The notes under the pieces are model-generated. The model made no database searches. It had not been told where the DNA came from and saw only the letters and a program-made list of their open reading frames with translations. From positions 1-23,991 of IMG/VR virus record IMGVR_UViG_3300022602_000424: a DNA stretch of 23,991 bases; one strand, written 5' to 3'. Below, piece by piece: positions 1 through 5,186 of the stretch; positions within the stretch are counted from its first letter, which is position 1; each line of letters begins with the position of its first letter. Made by a program: the position numbers and the translations under genes. The DNA comes from a virus.

Positions 1-1
1 T

Positions 2-265
2 TACAAGCATTTAAAAAATATTGGCTATAAAACATTTGATGGATTAATAGATGAAAGTTTTGATACAATAGCGGATAATAAAAAAAGAGTAGAAGCGTTT
101 GCCCAATCTGTTGAAAATTTATGTAATTCAGATTTAGTTGAATTTTTAAAAAAAGCAAAGCCTATATGTGAATATAACAGAGAAGTGTTTATGACAAACA
201 CAGCAAAAATACATTTACAAAATCATGCATCTTTGTCAGATTTTATTATTAAAATAGGGGGATAG
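2..265 (+). CDS. 3' end of an unidentified plus-strand phage gene (partial)
   Basis: An open frame enters from the left edge and runs 87 codons to a TAG. The visible C-terminal part contains GYKTFDGLIDESFD followed by an acidic/basic helical stretch. I recall similar GYKTF-x(3)-IDESYD motifs from uncharacterised phage and algal-virus proteins found near glycosyltransferases, but I cannot assign a function from this fragment. It is noticeably more AT-rich than the ATPase gene it faces. The stop codon lies inside the left arm of a strong hairpin, and the gene converges with the minus-strand ATPase. The N-terminus and any domain lie outside the window. Confidence 0.75.
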   Translation, partial: YKHLKNIGYKTFDGLIDESFDTIADNKKRVEAFAQSVENLCNSDLVEFLKKAKPICEYNREVFMTNTAKIHLQNHASLSDFIIKIGG

Positions 266-283
266 TTGCGGCTATCCCCCTAT
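254..283. terminator. Bidirectional hairpin terminator between convergent genes
   Basis: ATAGGGGGATAG and CTATCCCCCTAT form a perfect 12-bp stem with a 6-base loop. On the minus strand the stem is followed by TTTT, so it best fits a terminator for the ATPase gene. On the plus strand no T-run follows. The left arm contains the TAG stop of the plus-strand gene. A second weaker hairpin (CTCGCCC at 286-292 pairing with GGGCGAG at 312-318, 19-base loop) lies between this stem and the ATPase stop codon. Confidence 0.8.
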
Positions 284-320
284 AACTCGCCCTCACTGAT
301 GGAGAACGATGGGGCGAGGA

Positions 321-1448
321 TTAGTCACGCACGGCAGCGAGGATATAATCGCCGTTCTTTGCATGATATTCCTTGTAGTTCTTCATCTTGCTAGTCTTCA
401 TCGGCATCTTGTAGTTACGAAGAATAGTAGCAAGCATCATGACTTGCAATTCCGTATCCATGTTATCAAGGAAGAAGCGGAACACATTGTCAAGTTCCTC
501 GTGCCACTCATTGTTGTCCGCATCCTTCATGCGCTCGCCACCACGCTTGTCAAACGAGTCCTTCAACTCATAGCAGCAAGATACGGTGAGCGAATACTTT
601 GCGCCGATATCCTTGGCTTTAAGTTCCTTCACCTTGCCAGACAAGATGTCAGAAGGATTAGGCATCTGCGAAGCAACCTTACGGTGTGCAGCAAACTTGA
701 GTGCAACACCTTCGCCAACCGTACCAGACACAAGATCGTTAAGTTCGGTATCGTTAAGGTCTTCTTGCAGCAACTCGCTGACGAACGACCACGAACGAGG
801 CGTAGCAAACGATGCACCGCTTGAGCGAGGATCAAAGTTGAACAGATCGTTCTTGTTGCAAGTCACATATGCAACCACGTCAGGATTGATAGCATGGTTG
901 ATAGCCCAATCATTCCACGACTCAAAGTCAACACGCAAGTTCAAGTGAACAAAGCGGTTAGCAAGCGGCGAAGGCATACGATACACAACACCACGATCAG
1001 TGTCACGGTTACCAGCGGCAACGATAACAACATTGTCAGGAAGTTCGTAAGTACCAACACGACGATTAAGAACCAACTGGTATGCAGCAGCCTGAGTTGC
1101 AGGAGCGGCAGAGTTCATTTCGTCAAGGAACAGGAACACCACAGGATACTGTGCAGCTTCTTCCTTAGAAGGAAGATCAGGCGGAGCATTCCACATGGCA
1201 TTACCAACGGTAGGATTGTAGTAGAGTACGCCCTTCAAATCGGAAGGGTCCATGAGTGCAAGACGCAAGTCATACAACTTACCACCCATGCTTTCGCAAA
1301 GGTCTGCAACCAGTTCGGACTTGCCGATGCCAGGTGCACCCCAAAGGAACACAGGACGCTTGCGACGAGCGCAAACCATGACCTCACGCTTTGCAGCAGC
1401 AAGGGTAACAGTACGCACTTCGGAAAGTGCTTCATTCGGTTTAGCCAT
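321..1448 (-). CDS. MoxR-type AAA+ ATPase
   Basis: This is a 375-residue AAA_5/MoxR-like ATPase. Walker A is GAPGIGKS (37-44), Walker B is VVFLFLDE (103-110), sensor 1 lies in VIVAAGN (140-146), and PLANRF (161-166) supplies the arginine-finger segment. Family members are chaperone-like ATPases that usually remodel a target together with a VWA-domain partner. No VWA gene is visible here, though one could lie outside the window. The ATG is preceded by a TGATGGAG Shine-Dalgarno element and a sigma70-type promoter cassette, so it is probably transcribed early on its own. The C-terminal third (about 200-375) has no motif I recognise. The family call is secure; the target is unknown. Confidence 0.88.
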   Translation of the reverse strand: MAKPNEALSEVRTVTLAAAKREVMVCARRKRPVFLWGAPGIGKSELVADLCESMGGKLYDLRLALMDPSDLKGVLYYNPTVGNAMWNAPPDLPSKEEAAQYPVVFLFLDEMNSAAPATQAAAYQLVLNRRVGTYELPDNVVIVAAGNRDTDRGVVYRMPSPLANRFVHLNLRVDFESWNDWAINHAINPDVVAYVTCNKNDLFNFDPRSSGASFATPRSWSFVSELLQEDLNDTELNDLVSGTVGEGVALKFAAHRKVASQMPNPSDILSGKVKELKAKDIGAKYSLTVSCCYELKDSFDKRGGERMKDADNNEWHEELDNVFRFFLDNMDTELQVMMLATILRNYKMPMKTSKMKNYKEYHAKNGDYILAAVRD

Positions 1449-1478
1449 TTTGTTTCTCCATCAGTTGACTATAATATT

Positions 1479-1506
1479 AATATAACAGATTATTTGTAGT
1501 TGTCAA
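1479..1506 (-). promoter_or_regulatory. Promoter cassette for the MoxR-type ATPase
   Basis: On the minus strand TTGACA is followed by 16 bp and TATATT. The -10 box continues into the self-complementary ATATTAATAT. The leader then reads ATAGTCAACTGATGGAG up to the ATG, a form shared with the promoters of the 2551-2721 and 6699-7025 genes. Confidence 0.85.
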
Positions 1507-1523
1507 GCACTTTTTTACAGTGC
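1507..1523. other. Small stem-loop spanning the stop codon next to the -35 box
   Basis: GCACT and AGTGC pair around a 7-base loop. The structure covers the stop codon of the 1515-1841 gene and abuts the TTGACA of the next promoter. It has no long T-run, so termination would be weak. Confidence 0.4.
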
Positions 1524-1841
1524 ACCCGTCCAACGGATGCAATCAAGTTTACCTTCAAGAACATTGCCACGAGCAAAGTTCATAGCAGGAGCCTTCCAAG
1601 AGGCAGGCTTCAAGATATCGCCAGCACGAAACTTGCCACCATCCTTCTTAACCACAAAGGAATGCACCGAATTACGCTGAACAATTTTGAAATACTTGCT
1701 GCCTTCCTCAATACGGAGTGAGGCATTATATTCTTCAATCATCTTGGCGACGATTGGATCACTGGTGCGATTGCCATTCCAAGCAAGATAATCGGCTTTT
1801 GACTTTTCAATGATAGCGGCGATACCAGATTGCATATCCAT
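1515..1841 (-). CDS. Small conserved phage protein of unknown function
   Basis: This 108-residue soluble protein has a helical N-terminal half (1-50). A probable beta-rich C-terminal half contains the segments KYFKIVQRNSVHSFV and LKPASWKAPAMNFARGN. I recall the 'W-K-A-P-A-x-N-F-A-R-G-N' pattern from uncharacterised proteins of T4-like and other aquatic phages, but know no function. It has its own promoter cassette (-35 at 1893-1898) and a CGGAG Shine-Dalgarno element 5' of the ATG. Its stop codon sits in the stem-loop next to the ATPase promoter. It is probably an early accessory protein. Confidence 0.8.
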   Translation of the reverse strand: MDMQSGIAAIIEKSKADYLAWNGNRTSDPIVAKMIEEYNASLRIEEGSKYFKIVQRNSVHSFVVKKDGGKFRAGDILKPASWKAPAMNFARGNVLEGKLDCIRWTGAL

Positions 1842-1870
1842 GGGAAATCTCCGTTGCTGTTTATATTATA

Positions 1871-1898
1871 ACAATAACACAGAATTAAGGTATGTCAA
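1871..1898 (-). promoter_or_regulatory. Promoter cassette for the 1515-1841 gene
   Basis: TTGACA is followed by 16 bp and TATTGT on the minus strand. A better -10-like TATAAT occurs slightly downstream but with poor spacing. The -35 box contains the TGA stop codon of the gene upstream (1895-2149). The flank AAAAAGTGC before TTGACA recurs at two other cassettes. Confidence 0.65.
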
Positions 1899-2149
1899 GC
1901 ACTTTTTGGTTTATTTAACATCATTTCTTTTATAATAAATTTGGCAATATTTAACTGCTGACGGATAAATTCATCTACATTTGGGGACGGAATTGATGAA
2001 TTTTTTCTATCCATCATTTCCTGACAATCGGAAAGGATACTCATGACAACCATTTCCACGCCAATCACTTTGGCAGAGAGGCTGTTGATATATTGGTCAC
2101 GGATATCGGCTCTGGACATGCCGTAGCAGATTTGTTCAGATTGCGTCAT
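1895..2149 (-). CDS. Small helical phage protein of unknown function
   Basis: This 84-residue protein is predicted by eye to be mostly helical. It has a Met-rich middle (VIGVEMVVMSILSDCQEMM) and a basic tail. No family is recognised. It has a clear GGAGAG Shine-Dalgarno element before its ATG and its own promoter cassette. The final residues KPKSA and the stop are encoded by the promoter flank of the next gene. That flank matches other cassettes in other frames, so the C-terminus may have been set by insertion of the cassette. Confidence 0.75.
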   Translation of the reverse strand: MTQSEQICYGMSRADIRDQYINSLSAKVIGVEMVVMSILSDCQEMMDRKNSSIPSPNVDEFIRQQLNIAKFIIKEMMLNKPKSA

Positions 2150-2176
2150 GTGTATCTCTCCATTGCTTATATTACT

Positions 2177-2204
2177 AATATAACACAGAATTAGAGGCGG
2201 TCAA
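2177..2204 (-). promoter_or_regulatory. Promoter cassette for the 1895-2149 gene, with a perfect 17-bp dyad
   Basis: TTGACC is followed by 16 bp and TATATT on the minus strand. TTATATTAGTAATATAA, a perfect palindrome around one central base, covers the -10 box and the likely start site. GCAATGGAG follows as the leader. The same dyad occurs at the 2215-2493 gene. Confidence 0.82.
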
Positions 2205-2214
2205 GCACTTTTTA

Positions 2215-2493
2215 TCAGATAATTGAACCATCGTGGTAAAGACGGTTAAACTCACGAATAGCAAAATAGTTAATTCGCTTACCAGTTTTAGTAGGAACCT
2301 TACCGCCTGTGGCAATACCATATTGGCGACCACGCTCATAGCACCACTGTGCGGCACCGTGAGAAGCAGTTTCCCACTTGTCATAATCAGGGTCAAATGG
2401 GCGACCAGCTACCGCATCTTGTACACCTTTGGTAAAATAACGGTTATGGAGGATAGTGGAAATCTTAGCCTTACGGGTGCTTACTTGTGCCAT
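2215..2493 (-). CDS. RMF-like small protein (possible ribosome modulation factor homologue)
   Basis: This 92-residue protein has an N-terminal F-x2-KGVQDAVAGR segment (20-31) and a later QWCYERGRQYG segment (49-59). E. coli RMF, as I recall it, has RGYQAGIAGR and then QWLGGWREA at a similar distance, so the spacing and several residues match. RMF dimerises 70S ribosomes into inactive 100S particles. If the likeness is real, the phage protein may bind ribosomes or mimic RMF. The C-terminal basic extension (60-92) is extra. It has its own promoter cassette and a TGGAG Shine-Dalgarno element. The homology rests on short motifs, so the functional call is tentative. Confidence 0.5.
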   Translation of the reverse strand: MAQVSTRKAKISTILHNRYFTKGVQDAVAGRPFDPDYDKWETASHGAAQWCYERGRQYGIATGGKVPTKTGKRINYFAIREFNRLYHDGSII

Positions 2494-2519
2494 TTCGCCG
2501 CTCCATTGCTTATATTACT

Positions 2520-2547
2520 AATATACCACAGATTTAAAGGCTGTCAA
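2520..2547 (-). promoter_or_regulatory. Promoter cassette for the RMF-like gene
   Basis: TTGACA, 16 bp and TATATT on the minus strand, with TAGTAATATAA completing a near-copy of the 17-bp dyad seen at 2171-2187 (one arm begins GTATATTA instead of TTATATTA). The GCAATGGAG leader is identical to that of the 1895-2149 and 3420-3539 genes. Confidence 0.85.
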
Positions 2548-2564
2548 GGGTTATTTTTTAACCC
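2548..2564. terminator. Stem-loop abutting the -35 box of the RMF-like gene
   Basis: GGGTTA and TAACCC pair around a five-T loop. The hairpin spans the stop codon of the 2551-2721 gene and touches the next TTGACA. This stem-loop-plus-promoter arrangement resembles the mobile early-promoter/stem-loop (PeSL) cassettes described in T4-type phages. Termination strength is uncertain because no T-run follows the stem. Confidence 0.5.
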
Positions 2565-2721
2565 CGTCTGTGAGACCAATTGCCACACATTCGTTAGGAA
2601 ATTTACCCCACATTTCCGTGATAAGAGCAGCACGGGATTCCTCAATGCCAGGAATTTCAGCAATTTCGCTAAGGGTGATGATTTCTTCAACATACTGAGA
2701 AAATGACCAAGAATTGCGCAT
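2551..2721 (-). CDS. Very small phage protein of unknown function
   Basis: I place the start at the ATG of MRNSWSF, giving 56 residues. The in-frame TTG/ATG codons further upstream fall in the TGATGGAG ribosome-binding site and leader shared with other genes, so they are unlikely starts. The protein is acidic and helical (SFSQYVEEIITLSEIAEI), with no recognised family. It has its own promoter cassette. Its TAA stop is inside the stem-loop adjacent to the next promoter. Confidence 0.65.
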   Translation of the reverse strand: MRNSWSFSQYVEEIITLSEIAEIPGIEESRAALITEMWGKFPNECVAIGLTDGVKK

Positions 2722-2752
2722 CGCCGTGCTCTCCATCAATTGACTATAACTT

Positions 2753-2780
2753 AATATAACATGGATTTAAAGGTTGTCAA
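2753..2780 (-). promoter_or_regulatory. Promoter cassette for the 2551-2721 gene
   Basis: TTGACA, 16 bp and TATATT on the minus strand. The leader TTATAGTCAATTGATGGAG matches the leaders of the MoxR and 6699-7025 genes. The TGA stop of the 2777-3427 gene lies inside the TTGACA. Confidence 0.82.
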
Positions 2781-3427
2781 GCATCTTTTTTGATCCGCAC
2801 ATAGTGCAGACGGGTCTGGTTATTGTCATCGTGCTTGTGAACACGGGCTGTCAAATTAATGACAATTCCACGCTCCAATTTCTCGCTAAGAGGAAAACAT
2901 ACGAGACAATTGGCAGCGGTAGTGATAGCAGTATGATACCACTTGTTATAATTGGCACTATACACCGCCGATTTAACGGTAACTTCTTCAAGAATATTGT
3001 CGCCAATCTGACCAATATGGCGGCTATTTTCTGCCATAATACGAATTTCATCCTTGGCTTTTTCACGCCCGACAGCGTTGGCATAGGAGTTTGGAACGCT
3101 GGCAACCAGTGCCAAAGTTTTGAAATCCTTTTTGTTAATCTGCTTTTGTTCGGTCAACAGAACCAAATTTCTCCAATAATCATGAAGAGTGCCAGCAACA
3201 AGTTCAATCATCTTGCTATCAAGATAATCAAGAATTTCATCAGCAATGCTGTCATCTTGAGGCAAAGTGGTAAAATTTACCATCTCTGGATTGAGAAATT
3301 CACGCATGAGAACGCCATTTGCCAATTCACCTTCTTTGGCATCATAACGCTTGATATACTTGCCGTTAATGCGCTGAGCAGCTACTGCGGCAGACATGGC
3401 ATCTTTGAGAGAAATGGTATCAGTCAT
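2777..3427 (-). CDS. Phage protein of unknown function
   Basis: The start is set at MTDTISLKDAM (216 residues) because AGGAAA lies nine bases upstream of that ATG. A longer reading would run back through the ArfA-like gene. The start overlaps the end of that gene by 8 bases in another frame. The protein is soluble and mixed alpha/beta, with a hydrophilic middle (TEQKQINKKDF) and a Cys-containing segment (AANCLVCFP) near residue 180. I recognise no domain. A near-consensus sigma70 promoter inside the upstream small gene could drive it separately. Its stop codon is part of the -35 box of the following promoter. Confidence 0.78.
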   Translation of the reverse strand: MTDTISLKDAMSAAVAAQRINGKYIKRYDAKEGELANGVLMREFLNPEMVNFTTLPQDDSIADEILDYLDSKMIELVAGTLHDYWRNLVLLTEQKQINKKDFKTLALVASVPNSYANAVGREKAKDEIRIMAENSRHIGQIGDNILEEVTVKSAVYSANYNKWYHTAITTAANCLVCFPLSEKLERGIVINLTARVHKHDDNNQTRLHYVRIKKDA

Positions 3428-3539
3428 TGCTAGTTTCCTTTTGCTTCTTACGATTATAACTGCCTTTGCCTTTTTTGGCAAGAACTATTCGCTGACGATA
3501 CAGCGGTTTCGCTAATTCTCTTGCTTCTGCGCTGCGCAT
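3420..3539 (-). CDS. ArfA-like alternative ribosome-rescue factor (39 residues)
   Basis: A small gene with a strong promoter cassette and the leader GCAATGGAGAAAGGCA before its ATG. The product is basic and contains ELAKPLYRQRIV followed by KKGKGSYNRKK. E. coli ArfA has the corresponding PLFRQRVEKNKKGKGSY-x-RK core. In ArfA this segment binds in the mRNA channel of stalled ribosomes and recruits RF2. The phage version ends soon after the basic motif, roughly where functional, truncated host ArfA would. It lacks the hydrophobic C-terminal tail that makes full-length ArfA unstable. It could rescue ribosomes stalled on degraded mRNA late in infection. The motif match is strong; activity is inferred. 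Confidence 0.78.
   Translation of the reverse strand: MRSAEARELAKPLYRQRIVLAKKGKGSYNRKKQKETSND
3453..3481 (-). promoter_or_regulatory. Near-consensus sigma70 promoter inside the ArfA-like gene
   Basis: On the minus strand TTGCCA is followed by exactly 17 bp and a perfect TATAAT. It lies within the codons for LAKKGKGSYN and about 25 bp upstream of the start of the 2777-3427 gene. Part of the sequence is constrained by the KKGKGSY motif, so a chance match is possible. TTGCC-AAAAAA-GGCAA in the same place could also form a 5-bp hairpin. Confidence 0.55.
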
Positions 3540-3565
3540 TGCCTTTCTCCATTGCTTATATTTTG

Positions 3566-3593
3566 AATATAACATGGATTATATATCTGTCAA
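3566..3593 (-). promoter_or_regulatory. Promoter cassette for the ArfA-like gene
   Basis: TTGACA, 16 bp and TATATT on the minus strand. TTATATT-CAA-AATATAA is a 7-bp-arm dyad with a three-base centre over the -10 box. The TGA stop of the 3590-3970 gene lies within TTGACA. Confidence 0.83.
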
Positions 3594-3970
3594 GACATAT
3601 TTTTAATAGCTTGCCCTAGATTTCCATCGCATAGTTCTAGCATCATTCCAAGTTCGCTATCCATTAAGAATAACTCGCCTTTGCTCATTTGATAAAACCA
3701 AGGTGAATTATGAAAACGATCCATTAGTACCAATTCTTGACCGTTTATCTGATACTTTTTTCTATCAATATTATGTTGATGAAATTTATAACCAGCGTTA
3801 CGCATTAGATCAAATGCTGTATTATTAAGTCTAAAACCAAAGTTCTTATTGTTATTATACCAATAAAGAATAAAGATATTTTTCTGATTTATATGTGGAA
3901 TGAACGCATCTTCGCCATGTGCTAAATGATATAATTCATGCGTCCATTCGGTTTTTGACTTTTGTGTCAT
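3590..3970 (-). CDS. Unknown phage protein
   Basis: A 126-residue protein rich in Asn and aromatic residues (ILYWYNNNKNFGFRLNN, residues 34-50). It begins with a polar segment containing HELYHLAHGED, which is reminiscent of, but not, a zinc-peptidase HExxH motif (it reads HELYH: three residues between the two His, with Glu second). The spacing is therefore consistent with HExxH, but no third ligand or fold could be judged. The start overlaps the previous stop as ATGA, so it is translationally coupled to 3967-4260. More AT-rich than the flanking genes. Function unknown. Confidence 0.7.
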   Translation of the reverse strand: MTQKSKTEWTHELYHLAHGEDAFIPHINQKNIFILYWYNNNKNFGFRLNNTAFDLMRNAGYKFHQHNIDRKKYQINGQELVLMDRFHNSPWFYQMSKGELFLMDSELGMMLELCDGNLGQAIKNMS

Positions 3971-4260
3971 TTTGTAGGATAAACAGCAGCGCCACTGTTT
4001 AATAACACGACACTAAAACGAGTTGTTTTGAATTGCGTGTTAAGTTTTTTGCAAAGGTTGATTGCATGACCTGGGTTTGAGAAACTGCTTTTCTTATATT
4101 TTGGTCCACCATATTGTGCCAACATAGAAGTAGTTTTAAGATTTACAGGTTTATTATCCAAGAAAATTGCCCAAATACCTTCGCTAGCCAAAACTTGTTC
4201 TGACTTATATGTTTGTTTATTAGTTATTTCTAATAATACTTGAGGCTTTGGTCTTGACAT
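3967..4260 (-). CDS. Unknown small basic phage protein
   Basis: A 97-residue basic protein, probably mixed alpha/beta. It has a YGGPKYKKSSFSNPGHA segment near the middle and an amphipathic AINLCKKLNTQF helix before a hydrophobic strand (FSVVLLNSGAAVY). No family is recognised. The ribosome-binding site is weak. It is coupled by ATGA overlap to the 3590-3970 gene, and together they form a two-gene unit. An ACTAAATA element at 4280-4287, similar to the T4/cyanophage late -10 motif, lies about 20 bases upstream. Confidence 0.7.
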   Translation of the reverse strand: MSRPKPQVLLEITNKQTYKSEQVLASEGIWAIFLDNKPVNLKTTSMLAQYGGPKYKKSSFSNPGHAINLCKKLNTQFKTTRFSVVLLNSGAAVYPTK

Positions 4261-4273
4261 AATTGAATATTCG

Positions 4274-4302
4274 CTAAATTATTTAGTCTGTTAAAAACAG
4301 GC
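4274..4302. repeat. Palindrome and stem-loop between two gene units
   Basis: CTAAATTATTTAG (4274-4286) is a perfect 13-bp palindrome. Directly beside it GTCTGTT-AAA-AACAGGC forms a 5-bp Watson-Crick stem extended by one G-T and one G-C pair. The stem-loop follows the stop codon of the 4303-4527 gene. It may act as a weak terminator plus a late-type promoter (ACTAAATA on the minus strand) for the 3967-4260 gene. Confidence 0.4.
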
Positions 4303-4527
4303 TTAAAATTTATCTCCCACCAATTCTATTTCAAGAACGCTAGAATTTGCCAAATTTTCTTCTAATTCTGCATTTTTGTTTTCAAGTTGCAAAACATAAG
4401 CCAGAACATCAGTAAGTTCTCTGGTAACATTAGCAATAGTTTCTTTATCAAACACTAATCCATTGCCAACAACATTCTGACCGCGATTGATAAATTCTCT
4501 AATATGATGGGTATTAGGCGGTCTCAT
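4303..4527 (-). CDS. Small coiled-coil phage protein
   Basis: A 74-residue acidic protein whose second half (about 30-62) is a likely coiled coil: leucines recur at heptad spacing through VTRELTDVLAYVLQLENKNAELEENL. The start overlaps the end of the 4514-4993 gene by 14 bases, so it belongs to the same operon as RNase H. No family is recognised. Confidence 0.72.
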   Translation of the reverse strand: MRPPNTHHIREFINRGQNVVGNGLVFDKETIANVTRELTDVLAYVLQLENKNAELEENLANSSVLEIELVGDKF

Positions 4528-4993
4528 TGTTCATGATCCTTAGTCGTTCTTGCTGTTCTAACTTGGTCTTAAACGGACCTTCATACTCATAGCGTTGAAG
4601 TGTAATCAACTTTGGAGTAAACTCTGGAACATAAGTTTTGTTATATTTTATGGCATAATAACCAGCACAGAAATAAGAACTGCTCTTATCATTCTTAGTA
4701 TAAATTGGAAGTTTAAGCTTTACATTCCATAGAATATTATGCGGCGTATGATTAGTAGGAAAATCATAAACAGTATTTTCAACTGAGGGTTTTGCTTCGC
4801 GAGAGCGACGAACAAATGTAATTCCCTTTTCTGCAACCATTTGTTGCATATCTGGAAATACTTCTACACTATCATCAACCGTGCAGCGAACGCCACTGGT
4901 GGTCTGCGCAATGTTTCCAATGCGTTCGCCTTTGTCGTTTTCAATAACCCAAAAACGATTTTCTACAATATTTTTAGCCTTGAGTTTTGTCAT
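4514..4993 (-). CDS. Conserved T4-like phage protein of unknown function
   Basis: A 159-residue protein. The N-terminal half (about 10-65) begins RFWVIENDKGERIGNI and looks like a small beta-rich domain. The C-terminal half carries VYDFPTNHTPHN, LKLPIYTKNDKSSSYFCAGY and a KLITLQRYEYEGPFKT segment. I recall this pattern from uncharacterised proteins conserved in marine T4-like phages, but know no function. It overlaps its neighbours on both sides (20 and 14 bases), within the run that starts with RNase H. That places it among replication-phase genes. Confidence 0.8.
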   Translation of the reverse strand: MTKLKAKNIVENRFWVIENDKGERIGNIAQTTSGVRCTVDDSVEVFPDMQQMVAEKGITFVRRSREAKPSVENTVYDFPTNHTPHNILWNVKLKLPIYTKNDKSSSYFCAGYYAIKYNKTYVPEFTPKLITLQRYEYEGPFKTKLEQQERLRIMNNETA

Positions 4994-5186
4994 CTTTAAT
5001 CTTTCCTTCGATCATATCCATAAGTGAATTATATTCACTCCGAACTTCAATGAATGATGTCCAACCAATCGAGGCAACAATATCCATTAAAACACGGTCG
5101 TTATCAATATTCCAGTATTCATAAATCTCAAATAGAAATACACCAAGAACTGCCCATGGAAAGTATTTTACAAAAAAATTACGCAT
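4974..5186 (-). CDS. Small membrane protein with one N-terminal transmembrane segment
   Basis: A 70-residue protein. Residues 5-24 (FVKYFPWAVLGVFLFEIYEY) form one hydrophobic segment after a positively charged MRNFFVK start. This suggests an N-in inner-membrane anchor with an acidic soluble tail. The start overlaps the RNase H stop by 8 bases and a good AAAGGAT Shine-Dalgarno element precedes it. It is co-transcribed with RNase H. Function unknown. Confidence 0.7.
   Translation of the reverse strand: MRNFFVKYFPWAVLGVFLFEIYEYWNIDNDRVLMDIVASIGWTSFIEVRSEYNSLMDMIEGKIKDDKTQG

Noticed and set aside
309-824. Plus-strand open frame with a plausible GGAGAACG-ATG start, antisense to the ATPase gene
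   Set aside because: It lies wholly opposite a well-supported AAA ATPase, has no recognisable protein pattern, and overlapping antisense frames occur all along this strand.
3590-3970. HELYH as a zinc-metallopeptidase signature
   Set aside because: The five-residue match lies near the N-terminus of a 126-residue protein, with no third ligand or fold support; not used for the call.
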